Shown: one piece after another, positions 27,753-36,752 of the stretch
How positions within the stretch are numbered: position 1 is the first letter of the stretch
Layout: every line of letters starts with the position of its first letter
Source: Planctomycetota bacterium
GTDB taxonomy: Bacteria > Planctomycetota > Planctomycetia > Isosphaerales > Isosphaeraceae
Length of the DNA: 64,000 bases
Direction: 5' to 3'
NCBI GenBank assembly: GCA_021791715.1
Contig: JAJYWB010000014.1
Location: 1 to 64,000 of the forward strand
Notes under the pieces: generated by a model
Told to the model about the DNA's origin: nothing
Seen by the model: only the letters and a program-made list of their open reading frames with translations
Database searches by the model: none
Program-made: the position numbers and the translations under genes

Positions 27753-30010
27753 GCGGTTCGCTGTTCGGGATATTTCACGCGACCGTGGTAAATGCCGATC
27801 AACGATTTGATCAAGCTTTCACGAATAATGGCAATTTCATTCAATGTTAGTGAGCATTGATCGAACTGACCGTCGCGTAAACGCTTGTCGATCAGATCGC
27901 GGACGAGGTTTTCGAGCCGCGCCGGCGTCGGTTCGGAGAGCGTGCGGCTGGCGCTTTCGACCGCGTCGGTCATCATCATCACCGCGGCCTCCTTCGTTTT
28001 CGGCTTGGGCCCGGGATAACGGAACGCGCTCTCGGAAACGTCGGCGGCGTCGGGATCGTCGTGACCTCGACGCGTCGCCTCGTGATAGAAAAATTCGACA
28101 AGCGTCGTGCCGTGATGCTGCTCGATCAAATCGATGATCGGCTCGGGAAGGTGATGCTGACGCGCGAGCACGACGCCGTCTTTCACATGACCGATGATGA
28201 TCAACGTGCTCATCGCGGGCGAGAGATTATCATGACGGTTATCGGCGCCCGCCTGATTTTCGATAAAATATCGGGGTTTAAGCATCTTTCCAATATCATG
28301 AAAATACGCTCCCACCCGCACCAGCAAGGCGTCGCCGCCGATCCTTTCGACCGCGGCCTCGGCGATCGTCGCGACCGTAACCGAATGATTGTATGTTCCA
28401 GGAGCACGGCGTACGAGTTCTTGAAGAAGCGGATGAGAGATATCGCCGAGCTCGAGCAAACTGATACCGGTGACGATCCCAAACGCGTTTTCGATGAAAG
28501 GCAAACTCCCGCCCAGCAAGAAACCCGCCATCAATCCCCAACAGCCGCGCCACGCCGCGGTCGAGAAAATCAAAGCCGAGGGTTGATTCTCCCAAAGCCC
28601 CGTCGCCCACGTGAGCGTGAAATACCCAAGCGCCGTGATCGCCCCCACCTTAATCAACTTGGTCCGTGTCCGAACCTCCTGCAAAGTCAACACCCCCGCC
28701 GAAGTCCCGCCCATCAACACCAAGAACGGACCTATACCCGTTCCTAATGTGAGCGCCGTTAAAATTGAGAAAGCGAACGTCATCATGAGCGCGAACCGCG
28801 GTTTATACGCGATCGCCAATATCATCCCCGCGACCGCGACCGGTATGAGTTCGGCGTCCCACGATTGTTGAGCGATCAGCCGCACGCACGCGATCGTCGT
28901 CACCGCGAGCGCGCATAACGTCGCCACCCGACGCGTTTGGCACGCGATCCGCGGCTCTTGGCGATGAACCATCGTCGCCATCAACGCGAACATCGCCGCG
29001 ACCAAAAGAAACACCCCGCCGGCGCGACGAACCCGCTCGCCCCACGTCTGAGCACGCAACGCCGTCTCATGCTCCATCCATAAAAGAAGAAGCTGCTCCT
29101 CGGAGATCTCCTCGCCTTGCTCAACCAAAACCTCGCCGCGACGATACACGTCGAACAAATCCTTGACGCTCCGCTGCGCCTCCTGACGCGCCTTCAAAGT
29201 AAGAACATCTTGATAAATCAAAGTAGGTGATCCGACAAGCTTTTCGGCGATCAGCGACCAAAGCGTTCGACCCGTTTCGGGCGACGCGAACGAAGCGATA
29301 AACGCCTTCCCCACGGGCTCGTCGGCCTTGCCGATCCGCAGACTCTCAACCTCGCGGCGAGCCACCGATCGATAAGACCCCGCGGGATCTTCGGTCGATC
29401 GGATCGACAACATCGAACTCGATTCCTCGGAAATCGGCAACGCCTGCGGACCCAAAACTCCGTCACGAATCAACGGAATAAACGCGCGATCAATCCGATT
29501 GCGCGTCTCCTCAAGTCGTTGCGGCGTGTCGCAAGCCTCTTTCAAATCGTCGTAAGCCGAACGTGACAACGACCAACTCGTCCGTAACGCTTCAGGAATA
29601 TCTTCATATTTTGACGATTTGGCGATCACCTCGAGCAGATCTTGAAGCCGAGCCGCGAGCGACCGGATCGGCGCGGGATCGTTGAACAATATCGGCTTGA
29701 CCGAATCGGCCGCGGCCTGGCGTAAGGCGTTCGTTTTGATCTGATTGCGTCGATTGAACTCGGGAACTCGGACGCGAATCTCACGCTCGGCGCGCTGCCC
29801 CAGGCGATACGAAAACGCCGGCCCCGAACCGTGCACCAAAACCGCCGTCAGCGGTGCCGCGATCGCCAGGATCAAAAGTCGAAGCCAACGGCCTCGTTTC
29901 ACCAAGGCGCGATCCGGACCGGGAGCGATCGGCCCCATCGGTCTCAATTGGGCGCGGGCGAATTTCGTCCGACGCTTGCCGCCGTTCATCGAGAAAAAAT
30001 CCAAATTCAC
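27749..30010 (-). CDS. 7TM-HD family phosphohydrolase (PgpH-like)
   Basis: A 753-residue membrane protein. One helix near the N-terminus (about 45-65), an extracytoplasmic 7TMR-HDED-like region to about residue 310, a block of seven membrane helices (about 320-500) and a C-terminal HD domain with YNHSV and FHDIGKMLKP. In Firmicutes PgpH breaks down cyclic di-AMP at the membrane; the same role is inferred, not shown. It sits between phoH and ybeY, where pgpH homologs are commonly found. GTG at 30010 is the apparent start without a strong ribosome site; an ATG seven codons later is an alternative. Confidence 0.9.
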   Translation of the reverse strand: MNLDFFSMNGGKRRTKFARAQLRPMGPIAPGPDRALVKRGRWLRLLILAIAAPLTAVLVHGSGPAFSYRLGQRAEREIRVRVPEFNRRNQIKTNALRQAAADSVKPILFNDPAPIRSLAARLQDLLEVIAKSSKYEDIPEALRTSWSLSRSAYDDLKEACDTPQRLEETRNRIDRAFIPLIRDGVLGPQALPISEESSSMLSIRSTEDPAGSYRSVARREVESLRIGKADEPVGKAFIASFASPETGRTLWSLIAEKLVGSPTLIYQDVLTLKARQEAQRSVKDLFDVYRRGEVLVEQGEEISEEQLLLLWMEHETALRAQTWGERVRRAGGVFLLVAAMFALMATMVHRQEPRIACQTRRVATLCALAVTTIACVRLIAQQSWDAELIPVAVAGMILAIAYKPRFALMMTFAFSILTALTLGTGIGPFLVLMGGTSAGVLTLQEVRTRTKLIKVGAITALGYFTLTWATGLWENQPSALIFSTAAWRGCWGLMAGFLLGGSLPFIENAFGIVTGISLLELGDISHPLLQELVRRAPGTYNHSVTVATIAEAAVERIGGDALLVRVGAYFHDIGKMLKPRYFIENQAGADNRHDNLSPAMSTLIIIGHVKDGVVLARQHHLPEPIIDLIEQHHGTTLVEFFYHEATRRGHDDPDAADVSESAFRYPGPKPKTKEAAVMMMTDAVESASRTLSEPTPARLENLVRDLIDKRLRDGQFDQCSLTLNEIAIIRESLIKSLIGIYHGRVKYPEQRTA

Positions 30011-30113
30011 CGTATCGACCGCCCAATAAAAAAGTGGAAAACGCGCCGACGCCGCAACCGACGACCGCGAGCCTCGGCCCGCATTGAACGATCAATCCCG
30101 CTTTTCCATCCGA

Positions 30114-31253
30114 TTACCATTCGCTTTTCTCTCGTACGTCGACTTCATCCGCCGCCGACCCGTCGGCCCCCTCGACCGCGGAACGACCCAAACTTCCCTC
30201 GATCAAATCGGCCTCATCCGATAATTCCGCGGCCGCGGCCGCGGCCGAACGCGAACCCGACGCATCATCCCGAACGACCGATTCCGACGAATCAAACCGC
30301 GCCGACCCTCTCGGTTCGCTATCCTCGTAAGCGTTCACAATCGCCTGAACCAACGGATGTCGCACGATATCGCACACGTCGAGCGTCACCACGCCGACGC
30401 CTGGAACGTCGCGCAACCTCACGATCGCGTCGGCGAGACCGCTCGGAACCGTCGGCGGAAGATCAACCTGCGTCGTATCCCCCGTCACCACGATCCTCGC
30501 ATTCTGGCCCATTCGAGTCAAAAACATCTTCATCTGAGGGATTGTCGCGTTTTGCCCCTCGTCGAGGATGATCATCGCGTCGTTGAGCGTACGCCCGCGC
30601 ATGTAAGCCAATGGGGCGATCTCAATCGCGTCGTGATGGATCTGGCGACGAATCTGGTCGTAATCCATCAGATCGTGAAGAGCGTCGAGCAGCGGCCTGA
30701 GATACGGATTGATTTTGGCCTCGAGATCGCCGGGAAGGAACCCGAGCCGTTCACCCGCCTCGACCGCCGGACGCACGAGAACGATCTTTTTGATCAATCC
30801 CTGCTTAAGCGCCGCGACCGCCATTGATACCGCGAGATACGTTTTACCGGTCCCCGCCGGACCGGCGCAAAACACGAGCGCAAAATCTTGCAAGGTCTGC
30901 AAATATCGTGCCTGACCTTCAGATCGCGGCCGAACGACTTTCGGACCCGACCGGATTTCGAGCCGGTCGCCGGGCGCCTTCAACGACGAATGACCTCGAA
31001 TCGTCGTCTCGATCGACTCGCTAACGTCGACCGACGAGATGACCCCCTGCTTTCGAAACAATTCTTGAAGCGATTGAAACGCCCGCCGAGCCTGCTCGAC
31101 GCCGTGTTCATCCCCTTCGACGCGGACGACTCCATTACGCGCCAACACGCGCACCCCGAACGCATCACGTACCTGACGCAAATACTGATCTCGACTGCCA
31201 AAGACAGCCAGTTCTTCCGCGTGATTTTCGAGGTTGATAACGACTTCCGGCAT
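30114..31253 (-). CDS. phoH: PhoH family ATPase
   Basis: A 379-residue protein. The Walker A motif GPAGTGKT (131-138), Walker B DEGQ (231-234) and TRMGQNARIVVTGDTTQVDLP identify PhoH, related to the N-terminal half of helicases. The last ~70 residues are acidic/Ala-rich low complexity beyond the usual end. PhoH proteins act in RNA metabolism with YbeY, encoded two genes downstream. AAGGGC precedes the ATG. It is the first gene of the operon. Confidence 0.93.
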   Translation of the reverse strand: MPEVVINLENHAEELAVFGSRDQYLRQVRDAFGVRVLARNGVVRVEGDEHGVEQARRAFQSLQELFRKQGVISSVDVSESIETTIRGHSSLKAPGDRLEIRSGPKVVRPRSEGQARYLQTLQDFALVFCAGPAGTGKTYLAVSMAVAALKQGLIKKIVLVRPAVEAGERLGFLPGDLEAKINPYLRPLLDALHDLMDYDQIRRQIHHDAIEIAPLAYMRGRTLNDAMIILDEGQNATIPQMKMFLTRMGQNARIVVTGDTTQVDLPPTVPSGLADAIVRLRDVPGVGVVTLDVCDIVRHPLVQAIVNAYEDSEPRGSARFDSSESVVRDDASGSRSAAAAAAELSDEADLIEGSLGRSAVEGADGSAADEVDVREKSEW

Positions 31254-31672
31254 TTACGGCCCTTCGACGCCAAGAGCGGTCGAAAAGTCTTGATTCAGAA
31301 AATCCCAGCTTGGTTTAAGAGCGCTCGTCGATTCCATTTCGATCATTATGGGCGAACGCCAATCGGAAATGCAATGTCGCGATTCCCAACCGGTTTTCGA
31401 TGATTCGCCAAGATAACCGAATCCCCGCTCCGCGCCGATCCCATTCCCAAAAGATCGGTCGCGTCGCGCGTGAGTCGTTTGGACGCGTTACTCCAATTTT
31501 CGGATGCATTATTCGGACTCGATCGATATGGATGATCGCACGCATCGGGCTCGGAATCGATCCGGAAACTCCATCGGATCGATCGCGGTTTGATTTTACC
31601 GGTTCCAGCCGCGTATTATCAGCTAGGTAATTACATTTTATGCAAAATGTACATCAGAACATCATTATAATC

Positions 31673-31757
31673 GCGAACCTCCTGGTGCGACATAATTGTT
31701 ATTCACTTGTTACGTATCGGTGAAATCTTGTGTTATGGCGAACCCCCTGGTGAACCG
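31673..31757 (+). repeat. Two degenerate copies of the repeat core
   Basis: GCGAACCTCCTGGTGCGA (31673-31690) and GGCGAACCCCCTGGTGAACC (31738-31757) match the core of the tandem units at the window start (GCGAACCTCCTGGTGAGCC), about 65 bp apart, which is close to the unit length there. The AT-rich spacer is diverged. This is an older, decayed version of the same arrangement. Confidence 0.7.
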
Positions 31758-31817
31758 CATTATGTTTTATGCGATTATTGAACAAAAAATACGGCCTCTT
31801 CGCCGAAGTTTCCGAAT

Positions 31818-31848
31818 AGAGGCTCGCCGGGAGATTCGACCTCCCAAA
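31818..31848 (-). repeat. Inverted repeat-core copy, second locus
   Basis: Bases 31818-31848 match bases 305-335 with three mismatches over 31, including the same CTCCCAAAT flank. As at the window start, the inverted copy follows the direct copies on the right, so the two loci share one architecture. Confidence 0.75.
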
Positions 31849-32041
31849 TAGACAATTTCAAGCATCTTTATTATAAGAGCGTAAAGGTTTTAGCGGATCG
31901 GCGTCGAAACCCGTCGAATCGAACCGATTGGGTTTCAATGGCTTTTCCGGATGGCTTATAGGCTTGAGGATTGAATCTTTTATTCAATCTCCAAGCCCCG
32001 GAACGACTCCAAACTTCAACAATCTTAAACCTGTAAACCAA

Positions 32042-32695
32042 TTAGTTATCGCTATCTTTCAAAGCCGTTCGCAATCGCTCGACGAACCAACCTTCGGCGA
32101 GGCGGGCGACTTCTTCGAGCGCTCCGGGTTCGGGAAACAGGTGGGTCGCTCCGGGGATCACCACGAGCTCGGTCGGGCATCGCATCCGCGCGATCGCTTG
32201 TCGGTTGAGCTCGATCACCTCTTCATCCCGCCCCCCGACGATAAGGAGCGTCGGAGCGACGACCAGAGGCAAGGAATCGCGCGCCAGGTCGGGGCGACCG
32301 CCGCGAGAGACGACCGCGTGCACGAGGTCGGGGCGTAGGGCGGCGGCGACCAAAGCCGCGGCCGCTCCGGTGCTCGCTCCGAATAACCCCAACGGAAGGC
32401 TTTGCGTCGCGGGTTCCCCGCCCAGCCAGGCCGATGCCGCGAGCAGCCGATCCGCGAGCAGGTTGATATCGAACACCTTGCGACGATCAACCGATTCGTC
32501 TTCGCTCAACAGATCGATCAGAAGCGTCGCGAGACGCGCTTTTTGAAGAGATTCGGCGACAAAGCGATTGCGAGGGCTAAGCCTGCCGCTCCCGCTTCCG
32601 TGCGCGAAAAGAACCGTTCCAAAGGCTCCATCGGGTACGACGAACGTTCCGTTTAACGTGATGTCGGATGCAGGCGCCCTGATGTTTCGCTCCAT
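32042..32695 (-). CDS. Dienelactone hydrolase-family alpha/beta hydrolase
   Basis: A 217-residue alpha/beta hydrolase. FAHGSGSGRLSPRN gives the oxyanion-hole region, GASTG the nucleophile elbow (Ser), VGGRDEEV the acid (Asp) and GATHLF the His. This subgroup often lies next to phosphoribosyltransferase genes, but none is here. No signal peptide; cytoplasmic. Substrate unknown. Confidence 0.88.
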   Translation of the reverse strand: MERNIRAPASDITLNGTFVVPDGAFGTVLFAHGSGSGRLSPRNRFVAESLQKARLATLLIDLLSEDESVDRRKVFDINLLADRLLAASAWLGGEPATQSLPLGLFGASTGAAAALVAAALRPDLVHAVVSRGGRPDLARDSLPLVVAPTLLIVGGRDEEVIELNRQAIARMRCPTELVVIPGATHLFPEPGALEEVARLAEGWFVERLRTALKDSDN

Positions 32696-33451
32696 GGAAT
32701 CGTCCTCACGCCACGCGGCGATCGATCGCGTCGATATCGAATTCCGAAGCGGCTCTTCAATCTCTATTATCCTGAATCGTCGCCGACGACGAAACCCCCG
32801 GCGATCCGCCCCGATTCGAGATTCGGCGAATCGCGGTTTCGACTTTTAATATCAGCTAAACTGTACGCAGATTGATTTAATTAATAATTAATTGCAAAAT
32901 TGGTCTTATCAATGAATCGTATCAGGCCGCTACGCTCTTCCGACGCCTGGATTCTGTGCGGATCCCGAAGCGTCGTGCGAGCCCCCCCCTCTCGACCGCG
33001 AAGCCCCGTCGCTCGGTTCGACTTGGGACGGATGATGAAGACCTTTTAGAATCGCGCGGTCGGTTTAAATGGAGAGCGCCGATACCCGCGTCTCCGGCTT
33101 GCGAAATGCCAACGGTCGCGAACGGTCGTTATTACGAAATCGGATCCTCAACCTCCGGATCGATCATCGTCTCGTTACCCAAGGGATGACGCAAACGACA
33201 TAACACATAATTAATACAAAAATATATTGATTAAAATTGTATATTTTGATTTCGATCCGATAACGGTCGCGGTTTCGGTTTGAATCGGTGAACCGCGAGG
33301 GCTCGAACGACCGTGAGATCGCGCCGGGACCCTCTTTGACAATCCGGTTTCGATAAATAGATACGTCGACGCCCGGAGGGCTCACTGACCGTTCCCATTC
33401 GGGTTGCGCCTCGATCTCGACACTCGAAATCATCCCGATTAATAATCCAAG

Positions 33452-33499
33452 TATGAGTTTATTGCGCGTTCCGGATATGAGTTTATTTCGCGTTCCGGA
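33452..33499. repeat. 24-bp tandem duplication
   Basis: Two adjacent 24-bp copies starting TATGAGTTTATT and ending CGCGTTCCGGA, at 33452-33475 and 33476-33499, differing at one base. The length is a multiple of three. Confidence 0.85.
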
Positions 33500-33697
33500 T
33501 CGGTCGGTTCGAGACCGAGACTTATCGCATTGAAATCACTCGCTCGAAAGGCGTCTTGATGAAGATCGAAGAAGCGCCGGGCGATCGATCGCGTGTCGGC
33601 ATCTTGATCTGAAGAAAAAACGGTCGATTGCTCGCCGTTCATTTATATGTATTGAATGACTGTGATTTTGTGCGATTGCGTTTCGTATTCGTGAAGG

Positions 33698-33731
33698 AAA
33701 AAAGGCGGGAGGAGTCTCGCCCATCCCGCCT
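33698..33731 (-). terminator. Rho-independent terminator of the dockerin-like gene
   Basis: On the minus strand AGGCGGGA (724-731 of the block) pairs with TCCCGCCT (703-710) across a 13-base loop, and the stem runs into six T. It lies about 48 bases after the stop of the gene ending at 33779. Confidence 0.75.
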
Positions 33732-33778
33732 CGATCGCATCCGATTTCGCCCGCGATTCAATTCTTCGCTTTGCAACA

Positions 33779-34939
33779 TCAACCCGTCGTACCGCTCGAA
33801 CTTCCCGACGAAGCCTTGATGATCTTCATCTCGCGACGCGTCCAAAGTGCGATCAGCTTCGGATGTCCGTTGAGCGAACTCGGCGGCGTGAGAGAATTTG
33901 ACGTCGAAGCGGGCGGAGGATCGCTCGGGGTCGAAGCCGACCCCGATGGAGGAGTCGTCGTCAGCGAATCTTGGAAATTCACCACCTTGGGATCGACATA
34001 TTGAACGGGCGTAACCGATCCCGTGATATGTTGGCCGAACAAATCGGTGGACGCGACGTTGAAATAATTCATCCCCTGCACGAGCGGGACGTTGACCGTG
34101 TAATTCCCTTGCGCGTTCGTGGTCGTCGTGATCGGGCTGAAATCATTTTTCGGGCTTGTGAAAGTGACCGTCGCGTAAGGACTGGCTTGACCGTTGAACT
34201 GAATAATCTGATCGGTCGTCAACCGCGAGGGATACGACGTATCGGTCGCGGGATTGAGCTGCGCCGAGACGAACGGCAGCAAGTTCGTTGAAACGCCGAG
34301 GTTTTGCCGCGTGTAAGCGACGTCGATCAGGCCGATTCGGCCGTCTCTGTTGGTATCGGCCTGGAAGTTATAACGTTTGGAATTCGCTCGAGTTCCGACG
34401 AGCGATCGAACCTCTTGAACGTCTTGTTTGGTGACGGTTCCCGTGCCGTTGACGTCTCCCGGCAGGTAAAAATCGACGAGCACCGACCCGCTCGTCCCTC
34501 CCTGAGCGGTGATCTGAACCTGATACGTCACGGGCGTGTTCGGTTGTCCTGGAATCATCACGATCGGCGTGAGTACGGCGCTCGTTCCCTTACCGCTCGC
34601 AACCTGCAAGTGCGTGAGATGAGGATTATAAATGGAATGAAACGCTTGTGAAACCGGATTACCCGTTGGGGAAATGATCTCGGTGATCAGCGGCTTGACG
34701 CTCGATCCCGATGCCGGAGCGACGTCGACCCCGAGCGCGAATTTCCCCTTGGGGAGAGTGAAGTTGCGGGGATCGATCGTGAACGGAACGTTGACCGTGC
34801 CCCCCGCGCTGGGGATCGTCACCGATTCGAGCGCGAAGGTGTTGCCGGCGCCCCCCGTCAGGAGGGATCGAGCTTCGAGCGTTTCGGCCGCGGGCTTAGC
34901 CTTGCGCGACCGCCGTTCGCTTTTTTGGGATTGCATCAT
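33779..34939 (-). CDS. Secreted protein with LEPR-xLL-like motif and dockerin-like repeat
   Basis: A 386-residue protein. The N-terminus ends in TLEARSLLTG, a variant of the planctomycete LEPR-xLL motif that marks many large exported proteins. The middle holds two EF-hand-like loops, DVNGTGTVTKQD and DTNRDGRIGLID (about residues 167-205), the pattern of a type I dockerin or Ca2+-binding pair. An Ig/Big-like beta domain follows (SPKNDFSPITTTTNAQGNYTV), and the C-terminus is Pro/Ser-rich. It is probably an adhesive or structural surface protein. A terminator follows the stop. Confidence 0.82.
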   Translation of the reverse strand: MMQSQKSERRSRKAKPAAETLEARSLLTGGAGNTFALESVTIPSAGGTVNVPFTIDPRNFTLPKGKFALGVDVAPASGSSVKPLITEIISPTGNPVSQAFHSIYNPHLTHLQVASGKGTSAVLTPIVMIPGQPNTPVTYQVQITAQGGTSGSVLVDFYLPGDVNGTGTVTKQDVQEVRSLVGTRANSKRYNFQADTNRDGRIGLIDVAYTRQNLGVSTNLLPFVSAQLNPATDTSYPSRLTTDQIIQFNGQASPYATVTFTSPKNDFSPITTTTNAQGNYTVNVPLVQGMNYFNVASTDLFGQHITGSVTPVQYVDPKVVNFQDSLTTTPPSGSASTPSDPPPASTSNSLTPPSSLNGHPKLIALWTRREMKIIKASSGSSSGTTG

Positions 34940-35077
34940 CGGCCCTCCTTGGCCTTAAGCCCGAATCCGAACGAAATGTCCCGCGCGGTTTGCGCGGATA
35001 TCATGACATGAACAGTCACACCGTCGAAAGACCGTCGATTGACGGAGGGAGAGGAAAAGGAAACCGTACGTCCGCAA

Positions 35078-36547
35078 TTACGGCTGAAATCGCGATTCTC
35101 GTTCCGCGGCGTCTCGCTTCGAATCGAGATGAGGCGGAGCGACGCGCGACGAGCCTTCGATCCGACTTCCTGAACGATCGACTGAAACCCGAGTCGTTCG
35201 CGAATCGGATTCCATGTTCGATTGATTGTTGTTTGATCCGACGGCGATATCGCCGTCGGCGTCGATCGCGGCTTTCCGCTCGACGAGAACGCGCCAGGCG
35301 GTCGTGATATAAAGCACGATCCCCGCGGCGAGGAACATTCCGTACCACTGCGCCACGACGTGCCCCTCGCGTTTGGCGAACAATCCCCCCATCTCGCTCG
35401 AAGTCGTCGCCATCAAGATCGCCGAGGCGATCAACGATCCCGCGAGAATGTTCCGATCGCGTTTACTTAATCGCATATCGAACGCGCGATACGAAAGGTA
35501 AACATAAGGCAGTAAAACAGTGACGAAATGATGCTTCCAGCTTCGTTCGGAGACGATCAGCATCGTCAAAACGACGAGCGAGAATTCGCCGAGCAAGCGT
35601 CGGTCGTCGCGTCTCGTCGTCTTGGTTCGGCACAACATCGCGAGCACGCCGACGAACACGATCGAAAGCCCCTTCACCAAAAAATCGACCGTCGCGTGCG
35701 CCAGATGAAAGATCGGCGCCTGATGAAGCTCGGGATCGTACCTGCCGCCGCGAGGGCTATCGGTAAACAGACGAAACATCACCCCCACGAGCGATTGATT
35801 CATCTCTTGCCGGCTCGGCACCCCCTCGGTGAGATAAGGACTTAAAATCCTTTGCCACCAGCTCATCAAACATTCGATGTTGAAATCACGGCCGATCACG
35901 ATCGCGGGGACGACGAACAAGAACAGCACCATCCCCAGGAAAGTCCAGCCCACGGTGCGCCACGAGCGTTTGATCAAGAAATAAAAGCCGAAAAGACCGG
36001 GAGTGACTTTATAAGAGATCGCAAGCGCGAGCGCCAGCCCCGCGATCACATCGTATCCCTTGCGCCAAGCGTAAAGCGAAAGGACGACCAACGTCATAAT
36101 AATAATATTATTGTTTGCATGATGTAAATCGCTAAGGATGGGACGAAAGCTGAGCGCGAGCGCCGCGGCGATCACCCACGGCGAGATCGACCTCCCCGGC
36201 TCTTTCACCATCCGCAAGCAAAGGATCGCCGACAAAGTGGCGAGCGCTCCCTTGAGCGCGAACCAGGTCATCGCTCCGACCGATTCGGGAAGCGTCATGA
36301 TCGGATAAACCGAGATCGGAAAGATCGGCGGGTTGGGGAACATCTGTTTATCAAAGATGTTTTCCCCTTGCCAGAACTTGAGCACCTGGGGGCGCCAGCG
36401 AACGAACGCGCCTCGCCCCTCACGCACTTTCAGGTAATGATAACCTCCGGCGATCAATAGGACGATTGTCCAAACGATCCACACGGCGCGCCGGCCGTCG
36501 CGATCGGCGTCGATAACCTTGGCGGACGTGATCGGCTCCGACGACAC
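35078..36547 (-). CDS. GT87-type (DUF2029) membrane glycosyltransferase
   Basis: A 489-residue integral membrane protein with about ten helices between residues 20 and 420 and a hydrophilic C-terminal tail. The DLHHANNNIII segment in an early loop and LALALAISYKVTPG are typical of DUF2029/GT87 polyprenyl-phosphate-sugar-dependent mannosyltransferase-like proteins. Reaction direction and substrate are inferred from family only. GTG at 36547 is the start, with AAGGAG seven bases upstream. Confidence 0.85.
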   Translation of the reverse strand: MSSEPITSAKVIDADRDGRRAVWIVWTIVLLIAGGYHYLKVREGRGAFVRWRPQVLKFWQGENIFDKQMFPNPPIFPISVYPIMTLPESVGAMTWFALKGALATLSAILCLRMVKEPGRSISPWVIAAALALSFRPILSDLHHANNNIIIMTLVVLSLYAWRKGYDVIAGLALALAISYKVTPGLFGFYFLIKRSWRTVGWTFLGMVLFLFVVPAIVIGRDFNIECLMSWWQRILSPYLTEGVPSRQEMNQSLVGVMFRLFTDSPRGGRYDPELHQAPIFHLAHATVDFLVKGLSIVFVGVLAMLCRTKTTRRDDRRLLGEFSLVVLTMLIVSERSWKHHFVTVLLPYVYLSYRAFDMRLSKRDRNILAGSLIASAILMATTSSEMGGLFAKREGHVVAQWYGMFLAAGIVLYITTAWRVLVERKAAIDADGDIAVGSNNNQSNMESDSRTTRVSVDRSGSRIEGSSRVAPPHLDSKRDAAERESRFQP

Positions 36548-36752
36548 GCGCTACTCCTTCCCTGGAGTGTTGAACCTCGCGGCTCGCCGCCGTCCCCGAC
36601 GGATCGACGCGCGATCGTTCCAAAAATCAGCGAACCTGCAACTATGAAATGCGAGCATCGGTCGATTCGACTTCCATGTCTAAGCGACGTCTCGTCGATC
36701 GAACCTCCGATCGACCTTCGCCGAAAGCTCGACGATCGCGTCGGCTCGCGGT

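Larger units (their letters stand above)
31254..32041. other. Gene-poor region holding copies of the dispersed repeat
   Basis: About 790 bp upstream of phoH and downstream of the alpha/beta hydrolase gene. The right half is AT-rich. No gene was accepted. The repeat pieces at 31673-31690, 31738-31757 and 31818-31848 are listed separately. Confidence 0.6.
32696..33778. other. Long intergenic region with small duplications
   Basis: About 1.1 kb. AT-rich around 32860-32920 and 33190-33250. It carries the 24-bp tandem duplication at 33452-33499 and, at the right end, the terminator of the dockerin-like gene. A minus-strand frame of 67 codons (33439-33642) ends in two PER-x-INSY repeats created by the duplication; it is not accepted as a gene. 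Confidence 0.5.

Noticed and set aside
33164-33433. Minus-strand frame of 89 codons in the long gap near 33 kb
   Set aside because: It has a hydrophobic patch but no ribosome site and no recognised homology; AT-rich intergenic DNA explains it.
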